Shown: positions 15,891-26,929, counted from the first letter of the stretch. The stretch is 64,000 nt of DNA from Amycolatopsis echigonensis (GCF_014174495.1 NZ_JACJHR010000001.1:1-64000), one strand, 5' to 3'. The notes: a model not told the origin generated them from the letters alone. A program made the numbers and translations.

Positions 15891-17132
15891 ATGCCACAGT
15901 CCGAGCCGATCGCGAAGGACCCGGACAAGGGATATGTAGCGCTGCTCGGCTGGTCGCTCAACGCGGTCGAGGCGCTCGACCGGTTCGACCGGCGCTATGT
16001 CGTGGTCGCCCCGGATTGGGCGGAGAAATACTGCGTCGAGCACGACATCCCGTACATGTCGTGGAATTTCGAGCGGCTCAACGACCGTTCGATGGAGATC
16101 GCCGAGATGCTGCACGAGGAAGGCGTCGACGTCGCCATCCCGCTGTTCGAGGAGACCGTCGAATGGGCCGGGGCGATCAACTCGGTGCTGCTGGACAATC
16201 CGCGCCTGTTCGGCCAGGCGATGCTGCTGCGGGACAAGGCCCTGATGAAGCGGCGCGCGCAGCTCGGCGGCATCCGGGTGGGGATCTTCGAGGAGGCGCA
16301 CGACCGCGAAGACGTCGTCCGTTTCCTCAAGCGGGTCAACCAGACGCTGCTCAAGCTCGACGGCGACCCGAACGATCCCATCCACCTCAAGGCGTTCGAC
16401 AAGGCGGGCTGCCTCGGGCACCGCGTCATCCGCACCCCGGACGAGATCGACTCGATCCCGGAGGAGGAGTTCCCGGTCCTGATGGAGTCGCATCTGGACG
16501 GATGGGAGTTCGCCGTCGAGGCGTGGATCCACCGCGGCAAGGTCAAGTTCCTGAACATCTCGGAGTACGTCACGCTCGGGTACTCGGTGTTCGTCCCGGC
16601 GACCCCGGAGCTGGAGAAGTACCGGCCGCAGATCACCGCGCAGATCGAGAAGCTCGTCAAGACCTTCGACATCGAGTTCGGCTTCGTGCATCCGGAGTAC
16701 TTCGTCACCAGCGACGGCGAGATGTACTTCGGCGAGGTCGCCTACCGCCCGCCGGGCTTCAAGGTCTTCGAACTGCTCGAGCGCGCCTACGGTTTCAACG
16801 CCTACCAGGCGCTCGTCCTGTCCTTCGACCCGAAGACGACCGAGGAGGAGATCGACGCCTTCTTCCCCCGGGAAGTCGTCGACGCGACCGGAGTCGCCGG
16901 CTGCTTCGGCGTGTACCCGCGCCGCCGGGTGGTCAGCGAGTTGCGGATCCCGCAGCAGACCGAGGACGATGACTACTACGAGTCACACGACCTGACCGCG
17001 CCCCTGGAGGAGACAGTCACGAAGAGGACCGCGTTCGGCACGCACTGGGGTCTGCTGTACTTCTTCGGGGACGATCCCTACCGGATGCGAGACCTGCTGA
17101 AGGAGCAGGAAGAACTGGACTTCTACGTCTGA
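15891..17132 (+). CDS. ATP-grasp family ligase
   Basis: A 413-residue ATP-grasp enzyme. The N-terminal pre-ATP-grasp domain opens KGYVALLGWSLNAVEALDRF, followed by VVAPDWAEKYCVEHDIPYMS. The ATP-grasp core includes MLLRDKALMKRRAQLGGI, the acidic EEFPVLMESHLDGWEFAVEAW and metal-binding FGFVHPEYFVTSDGEMYFGEVAYRPPG. A conserved-looking C-terminal GTHWGLLYFFGDD extension follows. Such ligases form an acyl phosphate and join it to an amine or thiol. The next gene begins 37 bases later on the same strand and has protease-like residues, so the pair may build and trim or load a peptide or amino-acid conjugate; the substrate is unknown. Confidence 0.85.
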   Translation: MPQSEPIAKDPDKGYVALLGWSLNAVEALDRFDRRYVVVAPDWAEKYCVEHDIPYMSWNFERLNDRSMEIAEMLHEEGVDVAIPLFEETVEWAGAINSVLLDNPRLFGQAMLLRDKALMKRRAQLGGIRVGIFEEAHDREDVVRFLKRVNQTLLKLDGDPNDPIHLKAFDKAGCLGHRVIRTPDEIDSIPEEEFPVLMESHLDGWEFAVEAWIHRGKVKFLNISEYVTLGYSVFVPATPELEKYRPQITAQIEKLVKTFDIEFGFVHPEYFVTSDGEMYFGEVAYRPPGFKVFELLERAYGFNAYQALVLSFDPKTTEEEIDAFFPREVVDATGVAGCFGVYPRRRVVSELRIPQQTEDDDYYESHDLTAPLEETVTKRTAFGTHWGLLYFFGDDPYRMRDLLKEQEELDFYV

Positions 17133-17169
17133 CCCCGGACGAGTCCGCCACCCCGACCGAAGGACGCAC

Positions 17170-19194
<2,025 letters not shown>

Positions 19195-19230
19195 CGACGG
19201 CTCCGCTGGTGTCCACAGTGGACTTGTGAG

Positions 19231-19536
19231 GTGGTCCGGCTTTCCTGGCCCCGGTTTTTGTCGGTGCTGGGTGCCATCATGGCTCTCGTCGAGTCACGGA
19301 GCGAGTGGGCAGGGCTGGACGGTTACGGGCTGGGGGATGGCTTCTGCGGTTTGTTCGTGGGCGGGCTTGATCCGCCGGAGGTGGTGCGGCGGTTCGGAAC
19401 CGCCGGTGGGGAGCGGATGACCTTTGGGGAGATGAACGGGCTGGTCGCGGAATACGTCGCGCACACCAGGTGCGCCGCCGCGTGCCTGCGGGAAGGCTCG
19501 CGTGTCGAGAAGCGGGACACTGCGGTGGGGAAGTGA
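19231..19536 (+). pseudogene. Truncated DUF6461-like protein
   Basis: The 101-codon frame contains LFVGGLDPPEVVRRFG, the hallmark of the DUF6461 family found in many actinomycetes, but it stops where the family normally continues for another 60-100 residues. No start with a ribosome site is evident. I read it as a decayed fragment; a shortened functional version cannot be excluded. Confidence 0.45.
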
Positions 19537-19805
19537 TGGGCGGGCAGCCGACTGTGCGGTGGTTGTCGGGACGGGCGGTTCGTGGTGTGCGCCTGCTGAG
19601 ACTTCGCTGCCGAGGACGTGACCGCGGACGCGCTGCTGATTGGTGATGTGCGCCTGCTGAGACGTGGTCGAGGATCTCGGGCTGGCATTGGTGCCGATTC
19701 CGGTCGATGGCGGGAAATGCGGAGTGTTCCACAGCAGCCGGGTCGGTGGCCGGTGCGGTTCTGCTGTGGTGGTGATGCCGTGTGGGCGATACGTGAGTGG
19801 CTGGC
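19537..19805. other. Non-coding interval between the DUF6461 fragment and pqqB
   Basis: About 270 bases with no supported gene. The only structure I see is a pair of 17-bp direct repeats (19586-19663). It contains the 3' ends of the convergent pqq operon but no clear terminator. Confidence 0.5.
19586..19663. repeat. Two-copy 17-bp direct repeat with 61-bp period
   Basis: TGTGCGCCTGCTGAGAC occurs at 19586-19602 and 19647-19663. The 61-bp period equals a type I-E CRISPR unit, but only two copies exist, the identity covers 17 bases, and no cas gene is near. Confidence 0.6.
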
Positions 19806-20675
19806 TCAGAGGGTGAACTCCGTTCCGTCCGGTGGCAGTTCCGCGCCAGCGCCCACCACCGCGGCGTGCTCTGGGCCAGCTGGGTCGACGGCTGGGTTCG
19901 TGTTGTTCAGGTGCGTGTATGCCCACCGAGTGGTGCCCGGGCGGTTGGTGAGCATCGGCAGCGTCGTGGTGATCGGCAGATGGCCCATCGACTGCTGGAC
20001 AGTCAGGTCGGCGTTGTCGGTGGCGGTCGTGAATTCGCTGCCGCGGTAGAAGGTGCCGTCCAGCAGGACGACGTTCGCGCCGTTGGCGAACGCGTCGAAG
20101 CCGGGCGGCCAGGTGCGCAGGCAGGGCGCGTAGACGAGCGTGCCGCCGGTTGCCGGGTCGTGGATGCGGTAGGCGACGACCCACGGGCCGGGATGAGTGG
20201 AGGAGCGGGCGTATTTCGGTTGTTTGTCGCTCACCGGAAGCGAGGTGATCCGCAGGCCGTCGATGGTGGTCTCGGTGGAGGGGAGCCAGGTCCAGTCGTG
20301 GTACTCGCTGATGACGGGGCGGGCGGGGAAGTGGTCGGTCAGCGCGCGCAGCGCGGCGGCGGGGGCGTGGACAGTGAGGGCCGCCGCCTCACGGAGCATG
20401 AGCAGGCCGAGCGTGTGGTCCAGTTCGGCGTCGGTGAGCAGGACTGTGCGCAGCGGCGTCTCGCGCGGGCCTGGGCCGGCGCGCAGGGCCGGGGTCGCCA
20501 GGATTTGGGCGCGGATGTCGGGCGAGGCGTTGAGAAGGTGCCAGGAGTGGCCGTCCGCACTGAAGGCGACGCTGTCTTGCGTACGCGGGGGCGAGTCGGA
20601 CGTGCAGGTGGGGCAGGCGCAATTCCACTGCGGGAAGCCGCCCCCGGCCGCGGTGCCTAGGAGGATGACTTTCAC
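19806..20675 (-). CDS. pqqB: PQQ biosynthesis protein PqqB
   Basis: A 289-residue metallo-beta-lactamase-fold protein of the PqqB type. It starts MKVILLGTAAGGGFPQWNCA with the Cys pair WNCACPTC that is typical of PqqB, and has SVAFSADG, NASPDIRAQI, LLTDAELDHTLGLL and the C-terminal TLPMLTNRPGTTRWAYTHLNNTNP. Characterised PqqB hydroxylates the tyrosine moiety of the Glu-Tyr intermediate. GTG 20675 overlaps the pqqE stop by 4 bases. It is the last gene of the pqqA-C-D-E-B operon and acts in the cytoplasm. Confidence 0.94.
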   Translation of the reverse strand: MKVILLGTAAGGGFPQWNCACPTCTSDSPPRTQDSVAFSADGHSWHLLNASPDIRAQILATPALRAGPGPRETPLRTVLLTDAELDHTLGLLMLREAAALTVHAPAAALRALTDHFPARPVISEYHDWTWLPSTETTIDGLRITSLPVSDKQPKYARSSTHPGPWVVAYRIHDPATGGTLVYAPCLRTWPPGFDAFANGANVVLLDGTFYRGSEFTTATDNADLTVQQSMGHLPITTTLPMLTNRPGTTRWAYTHLNNTNPAVDPAGPEHAAVVGAGAELPPDGTEFTL

Positions 20676-21745
20676 CGGGCTGGGCCACGCAGGACTAAGT
20701 CCGAAGTGGACGGTGCGGCGAGGATGAGGTCGACGGTGCCGCGGTGTGGGGACCGGGAGCAGACGGGGTCGGCGTTGGCTGCGTCGCCGGTGAGCTGGAA
20801 CGCCTGGCAGCGGCAGCCGCCGAAGTCGGTGGTGCGGCGGTCGCAGGTGCGGCACGGATCGCGCATCCACTCCTCGCCGCGGTAGGCGGCGAAGGACTCC
20901 GAGCGGTACCAGATGTCGGCCAAGGCGGTGTCGCGGACATTGTCGAGGGTGACCGTGGTGATCGCGCTGGCGGCGGGACAGGGAAGAACGGTGCCGTCGG
21001 GCGCGATGGTGAGTTGCCGCGCGCCCCAGCCGTGCATGCAGGGCTTCGGGAACGGCTCATAGTAGTCGGCGACGACGTAGATGATCTCCATCGTGCCCCG
21101 GAGACGTTCGACGGCCGCGCGGACCACGGGTTCCGCGGCGGCGAGTTGCGCGCGGGTGGGCATCAGTGCGTCGCGGTTGCGCAGGGCCCAGCCGTAGTAC
21201 TGCGTGTTAGCCAGTTCGAGGCGATCTGCGCCCATGGACTCTGCCAGGGCGATGATCTCGCCTAGCTGGTCATGGTTTTGCCGGTGCAGTACCACGTTGA
21301 CCGTCAGGGGAAGGCCCGCGTTCTTCACGAGTTCGGCGGCGGCCAGTTTTCGGTCGAAGGCCTTCGCTCCGGCGAGCAGGTTCGCGCGCTTGGGGGTGGC
21401 GGCTTGCGCGGAGAGTTGGACGTGGGCCAGGCCCCGTTCGACGAGGTCGTGCAGTCGCGGTTCGGTGAGGCCGAGGCCGGAGGTGACGAGGTTGACGTAG
21501 CAGCCAAGGCCGCTCGCGTGCGTGACCAGCTGCGGAAGGTCCGAGCGCGCCAGTGGTTCACCGCCGGAGAGATGGACCTGGAGCACGCCCAGTTCTCGCG
21601 CTTGGGACAGCGCGCTGGTCCATTCCACTGTGGACATTTCCGCGGAACGGGTCACGAGTTCCAGCGGATTTGAGCAGTACGGGCAGTGCAGGGGGCACCG
21701 GTGCGTCAGTTCCGCGAGCAACCCGAGCGGTGCGGTTACGTCCAT
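20672..21745 (-). CDS. pqqE: PqqA peptide cyclase (radical SAM) PqqE
   Basis: A 357-residue radical SAM/SPASM enzyme. The SAM-cluster motif is C17-x3-C21-x2-C24 (RCPLHCPYC); the SPASM cysteines lie in the C-terminal third (KPCMHGWG, VLPCPAAS, DPCRTCDRR, GGCRCQAF). It forms the carbon-carbon link between Glu and Tyr of PqqA bound by PqqD. The ATG at 21745 overlaps the pqqD stop by 10 bases, indicating coupled translation. All residues needed for activity appear intact. Confidence 0.95.
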   Translation of the reverse strand: MDVTAPLGLLAELTHRCPLHCPYCSNPLELVTRSAEMSTVEWTSALSQARELGVLQVHLSGGEPLARSDLPQLVTHASGLGCYVNLVTSGLGLTEPRLHDLVERGLAHVQLSAQAATPKRANLLAGAKAFDRKLAAAELVKNAGLPLTVNVVLHRQNHDQLGEIIALAESMGADRLELANTQYYGWALRNRDALMPTRAQLAAAEPVVRAAVERLRGTMEIIYVVADYYEPFPKPCMHGWGARQLTIAPDGTVLPCPAASAITTVTLDNVRDTALADIWYRSESFAAYRGEEWMRDPCRTCDRRTTDFGGCRCQAFQLTGDAANADPVCSRSPHRGTVDLILAAPSTSDLVLRGPAR

Positions 21746-22008
21746 TCGATCACCCGCCGTTGTCCGAACCGGGTCAGCACGGCCAGGACCTCACTCTCTT
21801 GGACGCCTTGGTACCGGCTGCGCAATGCCGTCACGATGCCGGAGACCGGGGCTGTGCCGTCGCAGAGTTCGAGGACTGCGGTGGCGGTGGAGTTCGGCAC
21901 CAGCACCCCTTCCGGGAACAACAGCACGGGCACCCCGCGCACGTGATCGAACGTCAGGCGCACGCCGAGACGCAGTTTCGGCACCGACTCGGCGGTGATG
22001 GTGTCCAT
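21736..22008 (-). CDS. pqqD: PQQ biosynthesis peptide chaperone PqqD
   Basis: A 90-residue RiPP recognition element of the PqqD family: VPKLRLGVRLTFDHVRGVPV, LLFPEGVLVPNSTATAVLEL, then ALRSRY and a C-terminal LTRFGQRRVIEW. It binds the PqqA precursor peptide and presents it to PqqE. Here it is free-standing, not fused to PqqC as in some organisms. Its start lies 4 bases after the pqqC stop and its end overlaps pqqE. Confidence 0.93.
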   Translation of the reverse strand: MDTITAESVPKLRLGVRLTFDHVRGVPVLLFPEGVLVPNSTATAVLELCDGTAPVSGIVTALRSRYQGVQESEVLAVLTRFGQRRVIEWT

Positions 22009-22012
22009 CGGC

Positions 22013-22711
22013 TCACTCCTTGGCCGCGGCGCGTTCGATGGCGTCGAGCATCGACCACAGGACGTCGCATTTGAACGACAGCGCGGACACCGCCTTCTCC
22101 TGCTGCTCGCGGGTGACGGAGTGCCGCACGACAATGTCCAAAGTGTCCTTGCCCTCGCCGGAGACCTTGTCGATCCGGTTGGTGAAATACGCCAGGTCGG
22201 CGTGGGAGATCCACGAATAGTTGGCCAGGACGTCGGCCACGCGCTGCTGCATCAGGTGCCCGGCGAACATCTCGGTCAGTCCGGAGGCGACGGCTTCGAC
22301 CCAGGGTTTGGTGCGCGCGAAGGTGAGGTAGGCGTCGACGGCGAACCGGACGCCCGGCGCGACATGCCGTTCGTCGAGGACTTCGGTGCGGTCCAGCCCG
22401 ACGGCGGTGCACAACCGCAGCCATCGTTCGGCTCCGCCTTCGCCTTCGACAGCACCGTCGTGGTAAACAATGCGGTCCAGCCAGATTCTGCGGATCTCCG
22501 GGATCGGACAGTTGCTGATAATGGCCGCGTCTTTTCGCGGCAGCACGCATTGGTAATACCAGCGATTGGCGGCCCAGAGTTTCAGTTCGTGCTCGGTGAG
22601 TTCGCCGGCGTGCATCCGCTGGTGGAACGGATGGCTGCCCCAGTACCGGCGGGCGAGGCCGCGCAGGGCTCCGGTGAACTCCGCCGGGCTCATCGGGTGC
22701 ACAGTGGACAT
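22013..22711 (-). CDS. pqqC: Pyrroloquinoline-quinone synthase PqqC
   Basis: A 232-residue cofactorless oxidase that performs the final ring closure and eight-electron oxidation to PQQ. Sequence marks are the YWGSHPFHQRMHAGELT start, LKLWAANRWYYQ, the active-site stretch PRKDAAIISNC, GLTEMFAGHLMQQRV and the C-terminal CDVLWSMLDAIE helix. ATG 22711 is the family start. It lies 80 bases after pqqA, a gap in which a partial terminator could raise the amount of precursor peptide over enzyme, though none is obvious. Confidence 0.95.
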   Translation of the reverse strand: MSTVHPMSPAEFTGALRGLARRYWGSHPFHQRMHAGELTEHELKLWAANRWYYQCVLPRKDAAIISNCPIPEIRRIWLDRIVYHDGAVEGEGGAERWLRLCTAVGLDRTEVLDERHVAPGVRFAVDAYLTFARTKPWVEAVASGLTEMFAGHLMQQRVADVLANYSWISHADLAYFTNRIDKVSGEGKDTLDIVVRHSVTREQQEKAVSALSFKCDVLWSMLDAIERAAAKE

Positions 22712-22791
22712 TCTCGTACTCCGGGATTCTCGCTGAGCGGCACAGTTTCCGGGAAGGACGGGACCGCGGCGGGCCGGTCCCGTCCCGCGGG

Positions 22792-22887
22792 TCACTCCTC
22801 CCGGCGGGCCGCGTAGGCGGTGACCTCCATCGGCGTTTCGTACTCGACGAAGTCGGGCGCGGTCCACGTTTCGACGGGTTCGGGCAT
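22792..22887 (-). CDS. pqqA: PQQ precursor peptide PqqA
   Basis: A 31-residue peptide. The core WTAPDFVEY followed by EVTAY carries the Glu and Tyr, separated by three residues, that become PQQ; Glu21 and Tyr25 are the crosslinked pair. A GGGAG ribosome site lies 7 bases before ATG 22887. It is the first gene of the operon, transcribed leftward, and completes the set needed for PQQ; a dedicated protease (PqqF/G) is absent here. Confidence 0.93.
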   Translation of the reverse strand: MPEPVETWTAPDFVEYETPMEVTAYAARREE

Positions 22888-23119
22888 GGGAAAACTCCCT
22901 TTCCTTCGGTGGTGCACCGGTGAGCGGGGCATTCGTCCCCGCCGCGAACGCCGTCACCCTAAAAGCGCGAGGCGGCCGGTCGCCAGAGGTGCGGGCCGAT
23001 TTCCCGCCTAGTTTGTAAATATTCCTTCCTATGGCGCAGCGGTGCTCACTCTCGGGCGCCGCCGCCGGTTGTCCGCCCGACAGAAAGCCTGCCGGGACGC
23101 GGAAACCTCCGGATGTCGG

Positions 23120-23150
23120 TTGACACCGGGACCGCGCGCGGCCGAATAAT
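23120..23150 (+). promoter_or_regulatory. Candidate promoter of the second GH2 gene
   Basis: TTGACA at 23120-23125 and an AT-rich GAATAAT at 23144-23150 stand out in otherwise GC-rich sequence. The spacing is 18 bases. The transcript would start within 10 bases of the first possible start codon of the GH2 gene. Confidence 0.45.
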
Positions 23151-23198
23151 AGGGTTCAAGTGCGGTTGACAACGATGTCAGAGGCTTTTGGGAGCGAC

Positions 23199-25979
23199 GT
23201 GACCCAGGTGAATCGCAGGCGTTTCCTGTCCGGCGGGATTGCTGTCGCGGGCGGTGGTGTGCTCGGTGCGTTCGGGGTTTCCGGTACCGCCGACGCCGCG
23301 TCGGACGCCGGCCCGCGGCAACTCGGCGGCGGGGAGATCGGCAGCGGCTGGACATTCGTCGCGGCGGACGGCACGGCTGCGGACGGGAGTGCGCTGGCCA
23401 GTGCGGAAAGCGTTGCCGGGCTGAAGCCCGCCGTCGTTCCGGGGACGCCGCTGACGAGCATGATCGCCAACGGCGAGTATCCCGATCCGCTGTACGGCCA
23501 CATCGTGACCGACACGGTTCCGGACAGTCTCAAGGACACCGGCTACTGGTACCGGGTCGCGTTCCGAGTCCCGAAGCTCATCCCGGGGCAGCGGTTCTGG
23601 CTGCAGTTCGACGGGATCAACTACCTCGGGACCGTCTGGCTCAACGGCAGCAAGGTCGGCACGGTCGAAGGTGCGTTCAAGCGGGCGGTCTTCGAGGTCA
23701 CGGACATCGTGGCCAAGGCGGACGGCGTGGCTTGGCTGGCGGTGCTGGTCGGGAAGCTCGAGTACACCGACCCGCCCGCGTTGCCCAGTTACGCCAGCGG
23801 GGTGACGCGGGGCGGGCGCAACGGCGGTCCGACCGGGGTGACGTTGAAGAACGGGCCGACGTTCTTCTGCACCGCTGGGTGGGACTGGCTGCCCACCATC
23901 CCGGACCGGGATCTGGGGATCTGGCAGCCGGTCACCTGGCGTACCACCGGGCCGGTCCGGGTCGCTGACGTACAGGTCACCTCGACGCTGTCGCCGGACT
24001 TGCGCACGGCGGAGGTCGCGGTCGAGCTTGCGCTGGACAGTGCGGCCGAGAAGTCCGTGGTGGTGACGGGGTCGCTCGACGGGCGGGAGTTTCGGCGGAC
24101 GGTCAGTGTCCCGGCCGGGGCGTCGTCGGTGACGCTGACGTCGAAGGAGATCGCGTGCTTGCGGCTGGATCGGCCGAAGTTGTGGTGGCCCAACGGGTAC
24201 GGGGAGCCGTATCGGTATCGCTTGCAAGTCGGGGTCGAGGCCGGCGGGCAGGTGTGCGACGAGCGGTCGGTCGACTTCGGGGTCCGGCGGATCGAGTACA
24301 CCACGCCGATGCGGTCGCCGTCCGGGACGGTGAGCCAGTGTTTGGCGATCACGGTCAACAATCAGCCGATCCTGGTGATGGGCGGCAACTGGGGGCTGGA
24401 CGAGGCGCTGAAGCGGATTCCCCGGGAACGGCTGCGGGCGCAGGTCCGGTTGCATCGGGACGCGAACCTCAACTTGATCCGCAACTGGAACGGGCAGAGC
24501 AGTACCGAGGACTTCTACGCCGAGTGCGACGAGTACGGGATTCTGGTCTGGCAGGATTTCTTCTGCTCGACCGAGGGGCCGCCTCCGGAGAATGTCGCGA
24601 GGGATCTCGCCAACATCCGCGATTGCATTGTCCGGTTCCGCAATCATCCGTCGATCCTGCTGTGGTGCGGCGGGAACGAGGGGCCGCCGCCGCAGCCGCT
24701 CATCGACGGGCTGGACGCGCTGGTCGCCGAGCTCGACCCGCAGCGAGTCGTGCTGACCAGCTCCGCCGGGGATACCGGGGCGAATCCGGTCGACGGGTAC
24801 CGGTCCGGCGGGCCGTACCACTGGGTGCCGCCCGCGAAGCATTTCTCGCTCAACGACGGGACGCAGTGGCCGCCGTTTCACAACGAGGTCGGCTCCTATT
24901 CGATTCCGACCCTGGAGTTCATGCGGAAGATGCTGCCGGAGGCTTCGTGGGAGCATCCGGACGATTTCTGGGCCGACCGGGATGTGAACGGCAACGGAGG
25001 CAACGGGGGCGGGGCCGGGTATCTTCGGCTGACTGCCGAGCGGTATGGGGAAGTGCGGAATCTTCCCGATTTCGCGCGCAAGTCGCAGTTGATGAATTAC
25101 GAGTGCATCAAGGCGATCTACGAGGCTCCGGTGGCTCATATGCGGAGCGCCGGGCCTTATCCGCGCACTGGGGTCATCATGTGGATGACCAATCCCGCGC
25201 AGCCCAGTTTTGTCTGGCAGATGTACAGCCACGATCTGGAGGCGCATTCGTCGTTCTACGCGGTTCAGCACGCTTGCCGGCGGATCAATGCGGTGCTGGA
25301 TGCGCAGAATTTCGACGTGGTGGTGGCGAATCATTCCCGGACGGTGGTGCGGGGCACCGTCGAAGCCACGCTCTACGGGCTGGACGGCGCGGAATTCGCC
25401 AGTACCACGGTGCGGGTGGACGGAGTGGCCGGTTCCGATCGTGCTGTCGTCGGGAGCCTCGCTTCGCAGGTGAAGGGTGTGCCGTCCGATATTGCCTTCG
25501 TTCGCCTCGTGTTCCGGGACCCGCGGGGCGCGGAGGTGGTCCGGAACTTCTACTGGGTCGAGAATCCCGAGCGGGCGGCGGGGTTCGCCGGGCTGGACGG
25601 GATGCCCGCGGCTGCTGTTTCGGTGATCGCTGGCGTTTCGCGCGAGCCGGACGGGCTCGAGGTGGCCGTCGACGTGCGGAACATCGGCAAGTCCGTGGCG
25701 TTGATGCTGCATTTGCAGGTGTACGACGTCCGGACCGGGGAGCGGGTTCTTCCGGCGACGTTCAGCGACAACTATCTGAATCTGATCGGCGGGGAAGCGG
25801 CGACCGTGCGCGTGCGGCTGGACGGCGAGCAGGTGCGGCGGCATCCGGAGGTCGGGGTCCGGATCGACGGGTGGAAGATCGACCAGCGGGCGTCCCGGCT
25901 TCGGGGGAGGGGAGTGGCGGTGACGTTCAATCAGGAGGCGCTGGCGACCCGCCCCGCGGTCAGCACGTTCGGGCGGTGA
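23199..25979 (+). CDS. Tat-exported glycoside hydrolase family 2 protein
   Basis: A 926-residue GH2 enzyme with a Tat signal (NRRRFLSGGIAVAGGGVLGA). The sugar-binding domain includes GYWYRVAFRVPKLIPGQRFW; the catalytic barrel holds acid/base E494 in WCGGNEG and nucleophile E563 in FHNEVGSY. Overall layout resembles exo-beta-glucosaminidase or beta-mannosidase relatives, but CsxA-type enzymes have Asp at the acid/base position, so chitosan cleavage should not be assumed. GTG 23199 is chosen for its GGGAG site; ATG 23175 and GTG 23160 are in-frame alternatives. Secreted, solitary, and not a close copy of the GH2 protein at 6598. Confidence 0.88.
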   Translation: MTQVNRRRFLSGGIAVAGGGVLGAFGVSGTADAASDAGPRQLGGGEIGSGWTFVAADGTAADGSALASAESVAGLKPAVVPGTPLTSMIANGEYPDPLYGHIVTDTVPDSLKDTGYWYRVAFRVPKLIPGQRFWLQFDGINYLGTVWLNGSKVGTVEGAFKRAVFEVTDIVAKADGVAWLAVLVGKLEYTDPPALPSYASGVTRGGRNGGPTGVTLKNGPTFFCTAGWDWLPTIPDRDLGIWQPVTWRTTGPVRVADVQVTSTLSPDLRTAEVAVELALDSAAEKSVVVTGSLDGREFRRTVSVPAGASSVTLTSKEIACLRLDRPKLWWPNGYGEPYRYRLQVGVEAGGQVCDERSVDFGVRRIEYTTPMRSPSGTVSQCLAITVNNQPILVMGGNWGLDEALKRIPRERLRAQVRLHRDANLNLIRNWNGQSSTEDFYAECDEYGILVWQDFFCSTEGPPPENVARDLANIRDCIVRFRNHPSILLWCGGNEGPPPQPLIDGLDALVAELDPQRVVLTSSAGDTGANPVDGYRSGGPYHWVPPAKHFSLNDGTQWPPFHNEVGSYSIPTLEFMRKMLPEASWEHPDDFWADRDVNGNGGNGGGAGYLRLTAERYGEVRNLPDFARKSQLMNYECIKAIYEAPVAHMRSAGPYPRTGVIMWMTNPAQPSFVWQMYSHDLEAHSSFYAVQHACRRINAVLDAQNFDVVVANHSRTVVRGTVEATLYGLDGAEFASTTVRVDGVAGSDRAVVGSLASQVKGVPSDIAFVRLVFRDPRGAEVVRNFYWVENPERAAGFAGLDGMPAAAVSVIAGVSREPDGLEVAVDVRNIGKSVALMLHLQVYDVRTGERVLPATFSDNYLNLIGGEAATVRVRLDGEQVRRHPEVGVRIDGWKIDQRASRLRGRGVAVTFNQEALATRPAVSTFGR

Positions 25980-26166
25980 TCCGGTCCGGGAGGGACGCCG
26001 CGGCTGTGCGGGATCCCGCGCGGAACAGCTGCCCGGCGGCGAAGGCGGGGTAGCGCAGTGTCCGGTGTGGACGGTGTGCGCGGCGGCGGGTTGCCGTGTC
26101 CGCGGGACTGGCGGATGATGGGCGGCCAGTCCCCGTCCCGTTCCACCGCAGCCCCGGAGGCACGCG

Positions 26167-26922
26167 ATCGCCGGCAACGCCGCCGAACCCGGGCGCACGG
26201 TCCTCAGCCGCGCGTTCGCGGTGCTGGATTCCTTCCTGTCCGGCCGCCCCGAGCAGACTCACGGCGAGATCACCCGGGCGACCGGGCTCGCGCCCGCCAC
26301 GGTGCACCGGCTGCTGGCCGAATTGACCGGATGGGGCGCGCTGGAGCGCACCGGCCGGGGCCGGTACCGGATCGGGCTCCGGCTGTGGCAGCTCGGGGCG
26401 CAGGCGCCGGGCGGGCGCGAGCTGCGGGACGTCGCGCTTCCGTTCCTGCAGGATCTGCTCCAGGTGACGCACGAGGTCGTGCATCTGGTCGTGCTCGACG
26501 GGGACCGCGCGCTGTACCTGGAAAAGCTCGAGGCGCATCCGGACGTCGTCGTCACGTCGCGGGTCGGGCTGCGGCTTCCGCTGCACGCGGCGGGACCGGG
26601 CAAGGTGCTGCTCGCGCACGCGCCGCCGGACTGCGTCGAACGCGTTCTGGCCGCCGGGCTGGAACGGCGGGCCAGCGGGACGATCACCGACCCGGCGCGG
26701 CTGCGGCAGGTGCTCGCGGAGGTGCGGCTGCAGGGGTTCTGCATCTCCCGCGACGAGATGACCGAGGGCGCGTCGTCGGTCGCGGCTCCGGTGCGCGGGC
26801 CGGGCGATCAGGTCGTGGCGGCCATTTCCGTGGTGGTGCCCAGCGGCACGCCGAATCTGTCGCCGCTCGTGCCGGTGGTCCGGATGGCCGCGCTGGGGGT
26901 CACGCGGGCATTGCAAGGCTGA
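26167..26922 (+). CDS. IclR-family transcriptional regulator
   Basis: A 251-residue IclR regulator. The winged helix includes EITRATGLAPATVHRLLAEL, and the ligand domain has VALPFLQDLLQVTHEVVHLV, RLPLHAAGPGKVLLA and GFCISRDEMTEGASSVAAPV. The first usual start codon, GTG 26221, would cut off the RTVLSRAFAVLDSF helix present in all relatives. The frame stays open to 26119 without ATG, GTG or TTG, but ATC at 26167 lies 6 bases after a perfect GGAGG, so an ATC start is proposed. It likely controls the downstream benzoylformate operon. Confidence 0.82.
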   Translation: MAGNAAEPGRTVLSRAFAVLDSFLSGRPEQTHGEITRATGLAPATVHRLLAELTGWGALERTGRGRYRIGLRLWQLGAQAPGGRELRDVALPFLQDLLQVTHEVVHLVVLDGDRALYLEKLEAHPDVVVTSRVGLRLPLHAAGPGKVLLAHAPPDCVERVLAAGLERRASGTITDPARLRQVLAEVRLQGFCISRDEMTEGASSVAAPVRGPGDQVVAAISVVVPSGTPNLSPLVPVVRMAALGVTRALQG

Positions 26923-26929
26923 CGAACTT

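Noticed and set aside
19586-19663. CRISPR array
   Set aside because: Only two short repeats, no cas genes, no leader.
23199-25979. Calling the second GH2 gene csxA (exo-chitosanase)
   Set aside because: The acid/base position is Glu in GGNEG rather than the GSD of CsxA, so the specificity is not supported.
23178-26198. Minus-strand frame of 1006 codons opposite the second GH2 gene
   Set aside because: Rich in Arg, Pro and Asp with no fold; the GH2 catalytic motifs settle the plus strand.
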